From assembly GCF_037975245.1 (NCBI RefSeq), contig NC_092580.1, forward strand, positions 13,987,001 to 14,051,000: 64,000 bases of DNA, given 5' to 3'. Of the stretch, positions 46,201-54,441 are shown piece by piece. Source of the stretch: Apostichopus japonicus (taxonomy: Eukaryota; Echinodermata; Holothuroidea; Aspidochirotida; Stichopodidae). The notes under the pieces are model-generated. The model had not been told where the DNA came from, did no database searches, and saw only the letters and a program-made list of their open reading frames with translations. Position 1 is the first letter of the stretch. Each line of letters begins with the position of its first letter. The position numbers and the translations under genes were made by a program.

Positions 46201-47279
46201 AGTTTAAGTTGTTAAATGCTTATATACTCTACAACAGAAAAGGCACAAGACACCTATCTGTAGTACAGTATGACTGTAGATGTTTGCAAATGTGGCACAT
46301 TTATGTGGTTACATTCAACTGCCGGCTAGCTTGCCTTGAGCTACATTGTAGAGTATTGTTACATTGTGTATCTTGCAATATATGCTTTTTCTTTTTGTCA
46401 AAATTCATGACCACATGGTTGTTACATTACATTCAAATGGTAGTCATTCGTAACATGTTGTTCAGGGACCTGACAAATTGTGAGGCAATACTTGGTGTAA
46501 TTTTCCGTACCATTATACTCCCTACAACTCTCTAACAGACTATATATGCAACTGTGAGCAGACATAATAATTGCAGATGCACAGCAGGCACAGGGAGTAT
46601 GTTAGTTTGTTGATATTGAGGTCCTGTAGTTAAGATATTCAAGCTGGATTCTACAACTTTACAACATCTGTGATCGGTTAAAATCCAATATTCCACTACA
46701 TTGTCAGGCATTGGGTCAATCTGCAAAATCCAGGGACCGCCCAAATTCTAGTTAGTGACTCAAGATTGATTAACTGTATCCTTAATATGCATACACATAG
46801 AACAAACACTGTGCAACCGATTGGCTTCAGTGAAGGTAAGAGAATAATCATAGTAATACAGAGAAAAGGAAGTAGTACAGATAAAAGAGATCTCGGACAG
46901 TCAACTGATGAAAATTCTTCAGATAGTTTATGATGTAAAACTGCATAAAGTCATCACAAAGTTTCTTGCTGCCAAAATTTCATAAAACTATGCGATCATG
47001 ATTCAATGAACAAACCTGTGAAATGAAACTGACACAATATTCGACGTGCAATATCGCCCTTTAAAAATTTCATCTAGCAATTATCATACCTGGTTTCTGG
47101 CCATCTTGAAGCAGCCAGGGTTTGTATTCTTCCATGAAGCAAGTTCTAAGATCATTCTTTTTCATGTTTCTCTGCCAATCCTCATCTTTATCAGTGACAT
47201 ACTGGAAAAACTGTTTCCCAAGTTCACTGATCTTTGTTGGATCGATGACCCTGGGTTTTCTTCTCTTTCTGCCAACCAT
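27812..47279 (-). CDS. MOV10: MOV10 RNA helicase, complete gene, 21 coding exons
   Basis: Exons in order: 47279-47090, 45499-45363, 44395-44247, 43386-43255, 42582-42470, 41808-41630, 40848-40700, 39706-39614, 38967-38799, 38105-37960, 37153-36977, 36001-35836, 35195-35028, 33977-33868, 33364-33171, 32695-32475, 31853-31671, 31458-31279, 29809-29721, 29102-28972, 27867-27812. They sum to 3132 nt, 1043 residues plus stop, all in phase. MOV10 is an UPF1-like SF1 5'-3' RNA helicase of RNA granules that restrains retroelements and viruses and works with small-RNA silencing. Motifs: GPPGTGKT (584-591), DEAG (710-713), GDPKQLGP (from 738), NYRSHP (790-795), VEEFQGQE (913-920), [10 protein letters not shown] (956-965), then GGYTGCP near the end. 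An N-terminal C2H2 finger (Cys124, Cys127, His140, His146) is extra relative to human MOV10 (1003 aa). MOV10L1 is the alternative paralogue, but the C-terminal block and [10 protein letters not shown]-like region favour MOV10. Confidence 0.95.
28085..28525 (-). mobile_element. LINE 3' fragment (L2/CR1-like), in MOV10 intron 20
   Basis: On the minus strand, LHWL then [20 protein letters not shown] and [12 protein letters not shown] are typical of the reverse-transcriptase C-terminal region of L2/CR1-type LINEs. After a frameshift near 28330 come [20 protein letters not shown] and [10 protein letters not shown]. The 3' end has AAAGCGCTTTG, TATTAAGCGCTATAGAAGTG and TAATTTATTATTATT, the usual L2-type tail. 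It is 5'-truncated and frameshifted, so inactive. Confidence 0.88.
28972..29102 (-). CDS. MOV10: MOV10 exon 20
   Basis: Acceptor TACCCATTCAG, donor ATGACTG|GTAAGTAG. Residues 983-1025, with [20 protein letters not shown] as in MOV10. Read through, the donor gives Gly-Lys-stop, so an unspliced form would end here. Confidence 0.94.
29721..29809 (-). CDS. MOV10: MOV10 exon 19 (helicase motif VI)
   Basis: Acceptor TTTTTATTCAG, donor AAACA|GTAAGTA. Residues 953-981, [19 protein letters not shown], the arginine-bearing motif VI. Confidence 0.95.
29830..31278. other. MOV10 intron 18
   Basis: No exon or recognised element; AT-rich. Confidence 0.5.
31279..31458 (-). CDS. MOV10: MOV10 exon 18 (helicase motif V)
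   Basis: Acceptor TTTTTCATTCAG, donor CCAAAG|GTGAGG. Residues 893-952, including [20 protein letters not shown]. Confidence 0.95.
31671..31853 (-). CDS. MOV10: MOV10 exon 17
   Basis: Acceptor CTCCTTTCAG, donor AAGCAG|GTCAGT. Residues 832-892, [20 protein letters not shown] and later [11 protein letters not shown], both MOV10 hallmarks. Confidence 0.95.
32211..32460 (+). mobile_element. tRNA-derived SINE in MOV10 intron 16
   Basis: The head GTGCTAGCTCAGTGGTTAA is an A box and CCGAGTTCGAGTC a B box 35-40 bases later, as in a tRNA-derived pol III promoter. A body follows, containing GACTTCGGTCAGCTTGCAAC, and a short ACATACAAT-repeat tail. Its 3' end lies only about 15 bp from the exon 16 splice donor, antisense to MOV10. 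Confidence 0.85.
32475..32695 (-). CDS. MOV10: MOV10 exon 16 (helicase motif IV)
   Basis: Acceptor AATATTCACAG, donor AAGAAG|GTACAT. Residues 759-831, [22 protein letters not shown] and MFYEGEL. Confidence 0.94.
33171..33364 (-). CDS. MOV10: MOV10 exon 15 (helicase motifs II and III)
   Basis: Acceptor TTTTACTCTCAG, donor CTTGG|GTGAGT. Residues 694-757, [19 protein letters not shown] and [18 protein letters not shown]. Confidence 0.96.
33868..33977 (-). CDS. MOV10: MOV10 exon 14
   Basis: Acceptor TTTTTCATCCTAG, donor GGACG|GTAAGT. Residues 657-692, [14 protein letters not shown], the Ia/Ib-side strand of domain 1A. Confidence 0.93.
33985..35020. other. MOV10 intron 13
   Basis: No exon or clear element; short C-rich and A/T-rich low-complexity tracts (34489-34512, 34910-34966). 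Confidence 0.5.
35028..35195 (-). CDS. MOV10: MOV10 exon 13
   Basis: Acceptor TTCTTCTACAAAG, donor CTAAAG|GTATCA. Residues 601-656, [20 protein letters not shown], the motif Ia region. Confidence 0.95.
35270..35745. repeat. TTG/TTA/TTC-rich simple sequence
   Basis: Low-complexity plus-strand pyrimidine-rich tract of TTGTTATTGTTG-type units in MOV10 intron 12. The open frames it gives are Leu/Phe/Val-only and are not genes. Confidence 0.8.
35836..36001 (-). CDS. MOV10: MOV10 exon 12 (Walker A)
   Basis: Acceptor TTACTGCAG, donor AAACAA|GTACGTAA. Residues 546-600, [19 protein letters not shown] then [20 protein letters not shown]. The Q motif and ATP-binding P-loop are both here. Confidence 0.96.
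36130..36755. repeat. 31-bp minisatellite, ~20 units, in MOV10 intron 11
   Basis: The unit is roughly CTACTACACAATATTGTAAACTTACCTAAGG. Units alternate between a CTACTAC start and a TGACTAC start, giving a 62-bp higher-order unit. On the MOV10 sense strand the unit contains CCTTAGGTAAGTTT, close to a consensus 5' splice site; six units have this core intact (CTTACCTAAGG on the plus strand). The array fills most of the 975-bp intron. Confidence 0.93.
36977..37153 (-). CDS. MOV10: MOV10 exon 11
   Basis: Acceptor TTTTTACCACATAG, donor CTACA|GTAAGA. Residues 487-544, [20 protein letters not shown] and [11 protein letters not shown], matching FVDGLTFKVNFTFNRQPLRV in human MOV10. Confidence 0.92.
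37192..37217. repeat. TA microsatellite
   Basis: (TA)n in MOV10 intron 10, followed by CACATATATGTG. Confidence 0.85.
37960..38105 (-). CDS. MOV10: MOV10 exon 10
   Basis: Acceptor CTTCATTTACAG, donor GCGGA|GTAAGC. Residues 438-485, [20 protein letters not shown] and YRGYVHHIE, closely like the human [20 protein letters not shown]. Confidence 0.95.
38799..38967 (-). CDS. MOV10: MOV10 exon 9
   Basis: Acceptor TTAATTACTAG, donor CTGAAG|GTATGT. Residues 382-437, [20 protein letters not shown], equivalent to LLHLEELQMEHDIRHYD. Confidence 0.94.
39614..39706 (-). CDS. MOV10: MOV10 exon 8
   Basis: Acceptor TTTCTCCCAG, donor CCCAGG|GTGAGT. Residues 351-380, [19 protein letters not shown]. Confidence 0.88.
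40700..40848 (-). CDS. MOV10: MOV10 exon 7
   Basis: Acceptor TCATTCGCAG, donor ACATT|GTAAGC. Residues 301-349, [15 protein letters not shown] then [14 protein letters not shown]. Confidence 0.9.
41630..41808 (-). CDS. MOV10: MOV10 exon 6
   Basis: Acceptor AACTTTTACAG, donor AAAGAG|GTTGGT (a weaker donor; chosen because the join to exon 7 then keeps phase). Residues 242-300, a beta-rich segment ending [14 protein letters not shown]. Confidence 0.86.
42470..42582 (-). CDS. MOV10: MOV10 exon 5
   Basis: Acceptor TTCTGTTTACAG, donor CCCAG|GTAGGG. Residues 204-240, ending [11 protein letters not shown]. Confidence 0.88.
43255..43386 (-). CDS. MOV10: MOV10 exon 4
   Basis: Acceptor CTTTCAATAG, donor TGCAG|GTATGT. 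Residues 160-202, [20 protein letters not shown]. Confidence 0.88.
44247..44395 (-). CDS. MOV10: MOV10 exon 3 (C2H2 zinc finger)
   Basis: Acceptor TTTCCCCTTCTCAG, donor CTACA|GTGAGT. Residues 110-158. [20 protein letters not shown] then GARHR gives C-X2-C-X12-H-X5-H (Cys124, Cys127, His140, His146), the spacing of U1/matrin-type fingers that bind double-stranded or structured RNA. Confidence 0.9.
44731..44774 (+). repeat. G-run tract, likely G-quadruplex former
   Basis: At least six runs of four or more G separated by single T or A bases, in MOV10 intron 2. The G-rich strand is opposite to the MOV10 transcript. Confidence 0.8.
45285..45345 (-). repeat. tRNA-like remnant in MOV10 intron 2
   Basis: The minus strand reads GTACGGTGTAGTGGTGAGAG then TGTCTGCCTCACAGTGTGAA, an A-box and anticodon-arm-like layout. 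The B box is degraded. Probably an old SINE head. Confidence 0.35.
45363..45499 (-). CDS. MOV10: MOV10 exon 2
   Basis: Acceptor TTATTTTCACAG, donor AGACTG|GTAAAT. Residues 65-109, [20 protein letters not shown] then [15 protein letters not shown]. Assigned by splice sites and phase; similarity to vertebrate MOV10 is low here. Confidence 0.82.
45520..47080. other. MOV10 intron 1 (coding numbering)
   Basis: No additional exon recognised. A 121-codon plus-strand frame (46170-46535) is Cys- and Leu-rich without a domain and is not called. Confidence 0.45.
47090..47279 (-). CDS. MOV10: MOV10 exon 1 (coding), start codon
   Basis: The chosen ATG (47279-47277) gives [20 protein letters not shown]; donor AAACCAG|GTATGA. 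Residues 1-63. The frame stays open upstream to an ATG at 47369. A pyrimidine-rich acceptor CGCTCTTGTAG sits 30-40 bp before the chosen ATG, so I prefer the internal start. Confidence 0.75.
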
Positions 47280-47397
47280 TACGATGTGACGATCAAAACT
47301 TACAGCTACAAGAGCGAAAAAGACGATCATAAATAGGGAGAAATTCCTACAAGTGCTGGCAGATGGCAAAAATTCTGCCTGTCAGACTAGTAGTTAA

Positions 47398-47762
47398 AGG
47401 GTGTGAAGTCTCACGCAAAAAGAATCGTCTAATGCCGGTAATTTGACATAGTTTCGAATGAGGTGTAACAGAAGTGTTAAACACAACCATCGATCCCAGA
47501 AAATACACACACAGCTTGCTACCGTTGGTAATTAGACACTAGTGTACAGTCAGTACATATAGTACAGCTGCGGTCAATACCCACAGCACAGTGTAAAAAC
47601 GATACTGCGATGGACATCTCAGGTCCAGCTAAAGATAACAAGGTATCACGTTTCCTAACTGTCTGCATTTTGTAGCGACACAAACAAATCGTCACTTGAA
47701 AGCAACAGAAAGTTAACTTTTTCAGATGGTCGCACACGGTTTGGGGCGAGTCTTCAATGCCT
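47398..47762. mobile_element. 365-bp TTAA-flanked MITE, copy 2
   Basis: Inverse-orientation copy of 18815-19183, flanked by TTAA at 47394-47397 and 47763-47766. Shared internal blocks include TTAGACACTAGTGTACAGTCAGTACATA and CGCCCCAAACCG-type ends, read on opposite strands. It sits about 120 bp upstream of the MOV10 start codon. Confidence 0.87.
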
Positions 47763-48492
47763 TTAAATTAAGTTTAATGTGTAGTACCAATTGGGGTATA
47801 TGGATCTAAACCTTGCAGTCCTGTTGGCCAGGAAATTACTTGTGGGTTATATGTTATTACAGCACAGAACATCAAAAACAACTTTAGGCCTAAAGATTTA
47901 TAGCACCCCCTAATGAAATGAGTCCAGGCTTCTGTATCCTTCAGAAAACACATCTCCCACGGTCATACTCTGCCTCAGTCCACTGTCTTCCTTCCTGTGG
48001 TAACATGTTCTTTCAGTCTATAGTCTACCAGCAATTGACACAGTTTAGCTGGTTGCTAAACACGTTGGAATACACAAAATGACCAAATTTCTAATCAAAT
48101 ACCACTAACTTAGTGACTGGTCATAGAGTAAAAAGTTAAGGTAAACAATAAAACTTTGGTGCATGATTGAAGTCCCAAGGTAGCCAAACTATGGTGACAA
48201 ACAAACTGTAGGCCTAAGTGTAAGCTAGTCAGTAGTATAAGCTAGTAAGTATAGTACAGGCTACTGTAAATGTAACTAATATACATCCACTGAAAAGGAA
48301 CCGTAGAAGTGACAGTGGTCCCTGGGCAAATTATCAAGTTGTAAAACGATGGGCTGACATGACCTAATGTTAGGTCTCACGTTACGCTCTACCCTACAAT
48401 CATTAGGCTATCTTTATCAAATTACGCCAACATTTGTTATGCCTGTTGCATAGATGAGCCTAGGCTAGGCCTAACGTAAAACTTACACTTAC

Positions 48493-48600
48493 CATGTACA
48501 ATCTGACTCAGAACTTCGTGGAAACTGTTCTTATATCAAGCACACTTTTAACAACTGTCGTAAAATTCTAAGCTGATGTTGATAGCGTTTGATCACATAA
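48493..48600 (-). promoter_or_regulatory. Probable MOV10 5' UTR exon and promoter-side region
   Basis: On the minus strand GATTGTACATG is followed by GTAAGTGTAAGT at 48492, a near-perfect donor, in a position expected for a non-coding first exon. The 5' boundary given is arbitrary; no TATA box was seen. Confidence 0.45.
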
Positions 48601-49849
48601 CTTCACCCACAAATTGTAGGTCTGTATGTTTGCTTCACCAACCCGCTTCACAGCGACTTACGAATCGCCTCAACTTCACTTACACGTGATAACGAATGTT
48701 GAAATCACAGACTGGAATTCCCCCCTTGAGCAAGAATCTCGGGGAAATTATTCTGTTTAGCTTTGGGTGTCCGCACGATCACCATTTCGCGGAGCTCGAG
48801 ATATCATATTATTCGAACATGGAAACCTCGAATTAAACCAACATTCAAACAGGTTTATTGGATAACTTTGGGAATCGAATGGTAGTCCAAAATATTTATT
48901 GAGAAACAGTCACGGACATGTGACTCCGTGCCTCAAGATAATGTAGGCTATAGACTAACTTATCGTTAGAATATTGCGTTAGTTAAAAGACTTGCGCGAG
49001 TTGTCTATGGATTTCATATCCTGTTGTTGTTATGTTTCTTTTCTAACTGTTATGACGATAGGAGTATTAGACGTCATTTGATCTAGTTTCAGACAAGTCG
49101 TTGTGCAATGTTCGCACAGCAGTCTCCAAGGGTATAAAAACACGCAATGACTAGTATGAGTCAGAAAACTGTTATTGAGTATATCTTTATACAGAGGGTC
49201 CTTTTCGAAGTGTCCGAACAGGTCTCAAGAAATAGTTTCATTGACAAAAGGAAAGACCAAAATTATATAAGTGTACACCTACCTAGTAAATATTCCTGTC
49301 TTTTGCTTTTCTGATCCCCCGTGATTTCATAGTTATTGCTGCCCTAATTATTAAACGTGTTATCTCTTGTGATGCAATACCATAGGTTCTTTATTTATGA
49401 TTGCGCAATTTCCTCCGCCCATAGACCAATATGACGTCAGGTATAATGCATTTATATGTTTTACATGATTCAAGTCGGACTTTGTTCGGGAAACGAGTAG
49501 CTGTAGCTACGCTTAAAACCGAAAGAACAATGGCAGGATTGTTGTTGATAAATATATTTCTCTATATAATAATTCATAATATTGCACTATAAAATGTATA
49601 TTCACAGATAATCACATGTTAAGTCAAAATTTCGGCCTAAAACTTATGTCAAAAAGATAAAAGTATGTAAGTTTTACACATAAAATAATGAAAATTAAAG
49701 ATGAAACGTTGAAATTTTGAGCTGACCACAGTTGCATTTATACCTATCTATATATTCATCCATACAGTGTAGCTGCTATTCTTGCAAATTCTGGAATAAA
49801 CCTTCTGTAATAGGAGGCAAAACCATGAAAAGAACGCAATTCCGATCCA
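48601..49849. other. Intergenic, 5' of MOV10
   Basis: No coding sequence recognised. It includes a plus-strand TATA-like GGGTATAAAAACACG at 49130-49144 that may belong to an old promoter or retroelement. Confidence 0.4.
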
Positions 49850-50690
49850 TTACTTGGCGTTCGGGCCCGAATGAACGATCTTCTTCACCTTCTCCGGATC
49901 ATATTGATACCTCACTTCTATATTAACTATGTGGCCCATGTGACAGTGAAGTTGACAGGCAAACTTGCTAAACATGTAATCACTACTATATGGTCCCCTA
50001 CTCCGTTGTTGTACCACCAATGCATATCTTGTATGCCCATCTACAGCTCTCAGCATGAGTCAAAGTAGGCTCCAGTTGACATCTTAATTCTTCTCCATAG
50101 TTAGCAACTATGACCTTTGGGGCCAAATCTCTTGCTGCTACACGACCTTCCAGTACTTGTAGTAGTTTGGTGCGTACCCGAGCATTCGACCCTCCATCAC
50201 ACATATTGTTTGTTGAGGTGCCTTTGACGGACCCACTTCGTAGGTTAACAAGAACAGCAATTCTAGCTGGAATGACTATTTGGCATTTTCTTGTCACCAC
50301 AGCTCTCAGTTCTTACCACGGTTTTAATTCATGCATTATCATGTTCATTGCCTCCTTTACAACACCGAGGCCTGAAACTGCTGCAGGTAGTTCGCGTCTA
50401 CAAATAACTTTAAGCCTTAAGGCATTAAAACCTAATAATACAGTACTCTGCTATTTTTGCTACCTGCTGGTTGCTTCCCTGTGCAAACCATGAATCAAAC
50501 TCTGAGTTCCTTCTCGCCAAGCTCTGTTGAAGAATTTAAGTAGCCCTCTATATCGGCCTCTGTGTCAGCAACACCTATTTCTATTTTCAAGAATGAGAGC
50601 AAATGCTCTAGGGGACCAATCACTGACTTAAGCTTCTCTTCTCACATTCTGGGGGAGATAAAAGTGGCCTCTGCATAGATAGCATCTCAT
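49850..50690 (-). pseudogene. Decayed coding-like sequence of unknown family
   Basis: Several minus-strand frames that overlap or abut look protein-like and share a direction: 49850-50056 (with HIVNIEVRYQYDPEKVKKIV) and 49998-50300 (with NARVRTKLLQVLEGRVAARD and VIVANYGEELRCQLEPTL), plus a stop-broken stretch up to about 50690 containing LSFLKIEIGVADTEADIEGY. The frames are interrupted by stops and shifts with no splice sites to explain them. I do not recognise the family; a dead transposon gene or a processed pseudogene is possible. Confidence 0.4.
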
Positions 50691-51645
50691 TAGTACGTCT
50701 ATTTACATGCCTTTTCTGCGCTTCCGTAACTAACCTGTTTTTCATTACTGTGCACTAAGGCTACCGTTCCAAGATGTCCTGGTTGGCTATTTATAGATCA
50801 GTTGGAAAATCTGTAGATAACTTCATCGAACAACCCCTATTATTAAATGGTGATATCCGAAGTGTAGTCATGGACCAATCACATCATGCTTGATACTCTC
50901 AAGTATAGAAACTTTTGTGGGACCGTTCCATCAAACTTGACACGGGGGTGGTAAAATTATAAGCTGTCGAAGAGTACATCATAACTGAAATCTTTATACA
51001 GAAGGTCCTCCTTACATGACGACAATTGTTTCCTTGAACAACTCTGGTTCACCACCATTGAAACATTATAGCCACAACATTTCAGCAAATTTGGACAAAA
51101 GCTCTAGAGGAGTAGCATTTTTAACGTTTTCAGAGATGATCTCTCGTGGTCTCAAATGGCCTTCAAATTTATAAAGTATGATCGCAGGTATGAAACCTTA
51201 ACTCACACAAACCTCTCACGAAGTTTCAGCCAATTCGAAGAGGAAATGACGAAATTGTAGTCATTCAATCACGGTGGCAAAAGTGACGGAATTACGGCAA
51301 AATCACACGGTAGCTATACCTCAGCTAGAAAGCTTGCAGCTGAGCTGGAACTGACGAATGAGTGATGGGTTCCTGCTTACGATTCTACACAAATAAGTTA
51401 TGAAACATCGCCCTCTATTTGCTTCTCTGCATGCTATAAGATACTTCTTTAATTAAGTTGTAATTTAAATCGGCAATAGCTCCATGTTTAAATCAAAGCA
51501 GATTGTCATAAGTAATATAAAATATGTAGCGACTTGAGTGAAATTGAATTTTCATTACATAAAAAAACAGAAACCGACAGGCCAGTTCCCTTACATCAGG
51601 ACCGTGGTCACGTGATCGGGACTAACTTTTGTTCCTAACATATTA
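50691..51645. other. Intergenic, nothing recognised
   Basis: No gene or repeat identified. Confidence 0.4.
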
Positions 51646-51730
51646 GATTTAAAATAAATACAGGTTTTTATATATAAAACCTGTAAAATAAATACAGGTT
51701 TTTAAACCTGTACAAATAATTACAGGTTTT

Positions 51731-51777
<47 letters not shown>
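51646..51777. repeat. Palindromic ACAGGTTTTT repeats followed by TA repeat
   Basis: AATACAGGTTTTT-type units recur three times. Two are completed into palindromes: 51660-51684 (ACAGGTTTT...AAAACCTGT) and 51694-51711 (ACAGGTTTTTAAACCTGT, near-perfect). An AT dinucleotide tract of about 44 bp follows at 51734-51777. Confidence 0.85.
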
Positions 51778-51779
<2 letters not shown>

Positions 51780-54404
51780 ACATACAGAGCCTCTTGAACG
51801 CGTGAATATCTAATGTGAATAATATATGACTCGGAGAGAATGTACTTCGTATTTCAGACCATGCATCAGAATCAAGAACAATCAGTGCACTTGTAAACTC
51901 GTGATTTGTTAGGGCTTCCGGATTGCAGCTTCAACATGGACATTTTAAAATGCAAAGTGAAGTGATTGGCAAATCATACCTGAAAGGTTCATTTACGGAA
52001 AACTCTACCTGTCCTGTCTTTTTCACAATGTAGCTTCTCGTTTAATTTAATTACAGTCGTATTTAATTGATTTTGCGTTTGAGTCACGACTTATTGAGAG
52101 GAAGGGAAGGGAAGGGACAGGGGTGAAGAACGAATGGCAGGGCTTCAGCGTTATCTGGGCTAGGGCAGGGTGCACTAAATAAAATAGTAAACTATTTCCA
52201 AACTCAAAGATGAAATAAGGCACTATTTACGTCCTGATATGTTATAGCCCAAGGGGTCGGGGTGGGTGGGGAGGGGATGGCAGCCGGTAACGTCTATATA
52301 GCTGCTCTGGTTTTCAATGTATCCTCTTAACCATGCTTTAGTTCTGGAATGCTCCTGTACTGTTGCATTTGATGATGACATCGTGTTAGACTGAGTAGTC
52401 CAGCCACTTTCATTGATGAGGCTCAGATGTATAAATGGTCATTTCTAAAAACTTAAAACGTGGTAGTAAAATACGACCTGCACTGATAGCGAACGGTTTA
52501 TAATGAATCAAAATTTTGTGCCGAAACGTCATCCGTGAAAATTAATAAAAGAAAAGAAAGACGAACGCAAGTGAGGTGGTTAAATGACTGAAAATATCCA
52601 TGATTTATATCTACTTAAGACATAAATCTATGCATTGAGAACGAAAAATAGATTTATTAGGCTTCGATTTTGCCATTATAGGGAATTGCAATTCTGATGG
52701 TAATAAACCTAGCATAAAACCGTATACGGTATATCGTATATCATATATACGGCATTTTAACGACACTGTTTAATTACTATATGAGATATCACTGGTAGGT
52801 TTTGCATCTGTTGGAACTCTATTGGTGTGATTCTCATACTTAATGGTATTCTATATTTCATAGACTTTAAAGGTTAAAATTATATGTTAAGCCAGAAATG
52901 TTAATGAAGGTCGGATAAGTTATGTATGCCTTCTGTAGTTCGCTGAATTCATGGCACAGTGAACACTTGAATATTACTAAAGTGGAATAACTTTAACACT
53001 GATTCTGCTCTCAGCCAAGAATAAAGTTGGAACCCGCATGGACTCGGGGGTATTATCGTAGCTATACTGAAAGAGTTAGGTTCAAAACATCAGATCGAGA
53101 ATGACTTACGGCAAATATTGTTATCAATCATTCAAGGATGATATTATTCAACAATGAGTATTATATTTCATGTATGAACATGAGCTTTAGTAAGTTGTTG
53201 AGAAACTCATGAAGTCTTTACAAATCGTGGTAACATCAGACAGAAATGGCTGGACAATACAGTGTAACATACATCCAATGTGGTCAGGTCCTCCGAGAAG
53301 CAATACAAACACCAATTATGTCAACAAAAACAGAAAAGAAAAAGGATAATAAAAACGTGATTTTATGATATAATTAAAAGAAGGCGGCGTTCACTATATG
53401 AGAAATTGTCCAAAGGCAAGGGTGGTGTGTCGTCATGGAGTTGTATATGTTGATTAAAAAGGTAAAGAAAGAAAAAAAAACAGGCACCGCAATTTATCAA
53501 TAAATGGACTACAATACTTATAGGTCTGGATTGAGGACTCGACGTCATGGCATATGTTGGTACTTTAAAGGTAGACTGACCCATTATTAAGAAGGAACTC
53601 GGTATAAAAGATAAAAGAAAGAGATCCGTAGGCCTACCTATGGCCGTAGAGCTAAATTGAACTAGGTGTGCAGTTTTCTCCTATCCATTGACAACGAAGA
53701 CGACATCGCTAGTTTATCATTGCTTTCGAACCATGCATATATGTTTCTTCGTTTTCTGGTTTGCCTTATGTCTTTCTAGTACAGTGTGGGTTTGAATATT
53801 TACGGTTGTAAGCAGCCCACTAGCCAAGGATGAGAAATCTCATGACTTCTGATTAAACAATACCCAACTCCCCCAACCACCTTCCCCTGCACCCACACTC
53901 ACTAACTCCACTACCGAGTCTACCGTCCGTGGACAGGTGCAATTACCTGATTTCTTCTCCTGTTGCTAAACAACGTACTATTTTGTGCTTTACCTTCACA
54001 AGTTCACAACTTTGGAGAATTACAATTTATAGCCTATATTTATATTACTTTAAGGACTATATATTGTATATGAAGTGGGAACTGTTTGGTGCCTAGATGT
54101 GTTTGGAACGCCTTTTGAAAGTGTGACAGTGGGCAAATGCAATTTGCAGTTTGTAATGTCGTCATATGTTTTTATCACGGTAACTAAACCTGTTGACCAC
54201 AACGGAGCCACATACACACTGGATCTGGATCTCTTGAATTTCTGTGCACTGAGCCCATTCTGCTTTTGCGCTTCCGCATTAACCTTAGTTGCCAGCAAAG
54301 GTGTCACATTGAGATTGCCGTAGGAGTTGTGGGAATCACATTAGCGGAATTAACATTGGTTGTCTATGAACTAACTTATACCCGCATACGAGAGGCAATA
54401 CAAG
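51778..54404. other. Intergenic region upstream of the DOCK-like start
   Basis: About 52396-52500 resembles 4314-4400 (a dispersed repeat). The two overlapping 80-codon frames at 54050-54323, one per strand, are mirror-open and probably 5' UTR or promoter sequence. Nothing else was recognised. Confidence 0.4.
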
Positions 54405-54441
54405 ATGTGGCAGAAAGTCACTGGCAAGACATTTGCCATTG
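54405..54441 (+). CDS. DOCK-like exon 1 (start codon)
   Basis: ATG in CAAGATGTGG; codes MWQKVTGKTFAI and ends ATTG|GTAAGT, a strong donor, phase 1. Invertebrate and vertebrate DOCK3/4 also start Met-Trp. Confidence 0.55.

Noticed and set aside
46170-46535. 121-codon plus-strand open frame
   Set aside because: It is inside MOV10 intron 1, has no recognisable domain or splice context, and a composition expected of AT-rich non-coding DNA.
54050-54323. Overlapping 82-85 codon frames on both strands
   Set aside because: Both strands being open at once suggests chance; the region lies just before the DOCK-like start and fits a leader or promoter.
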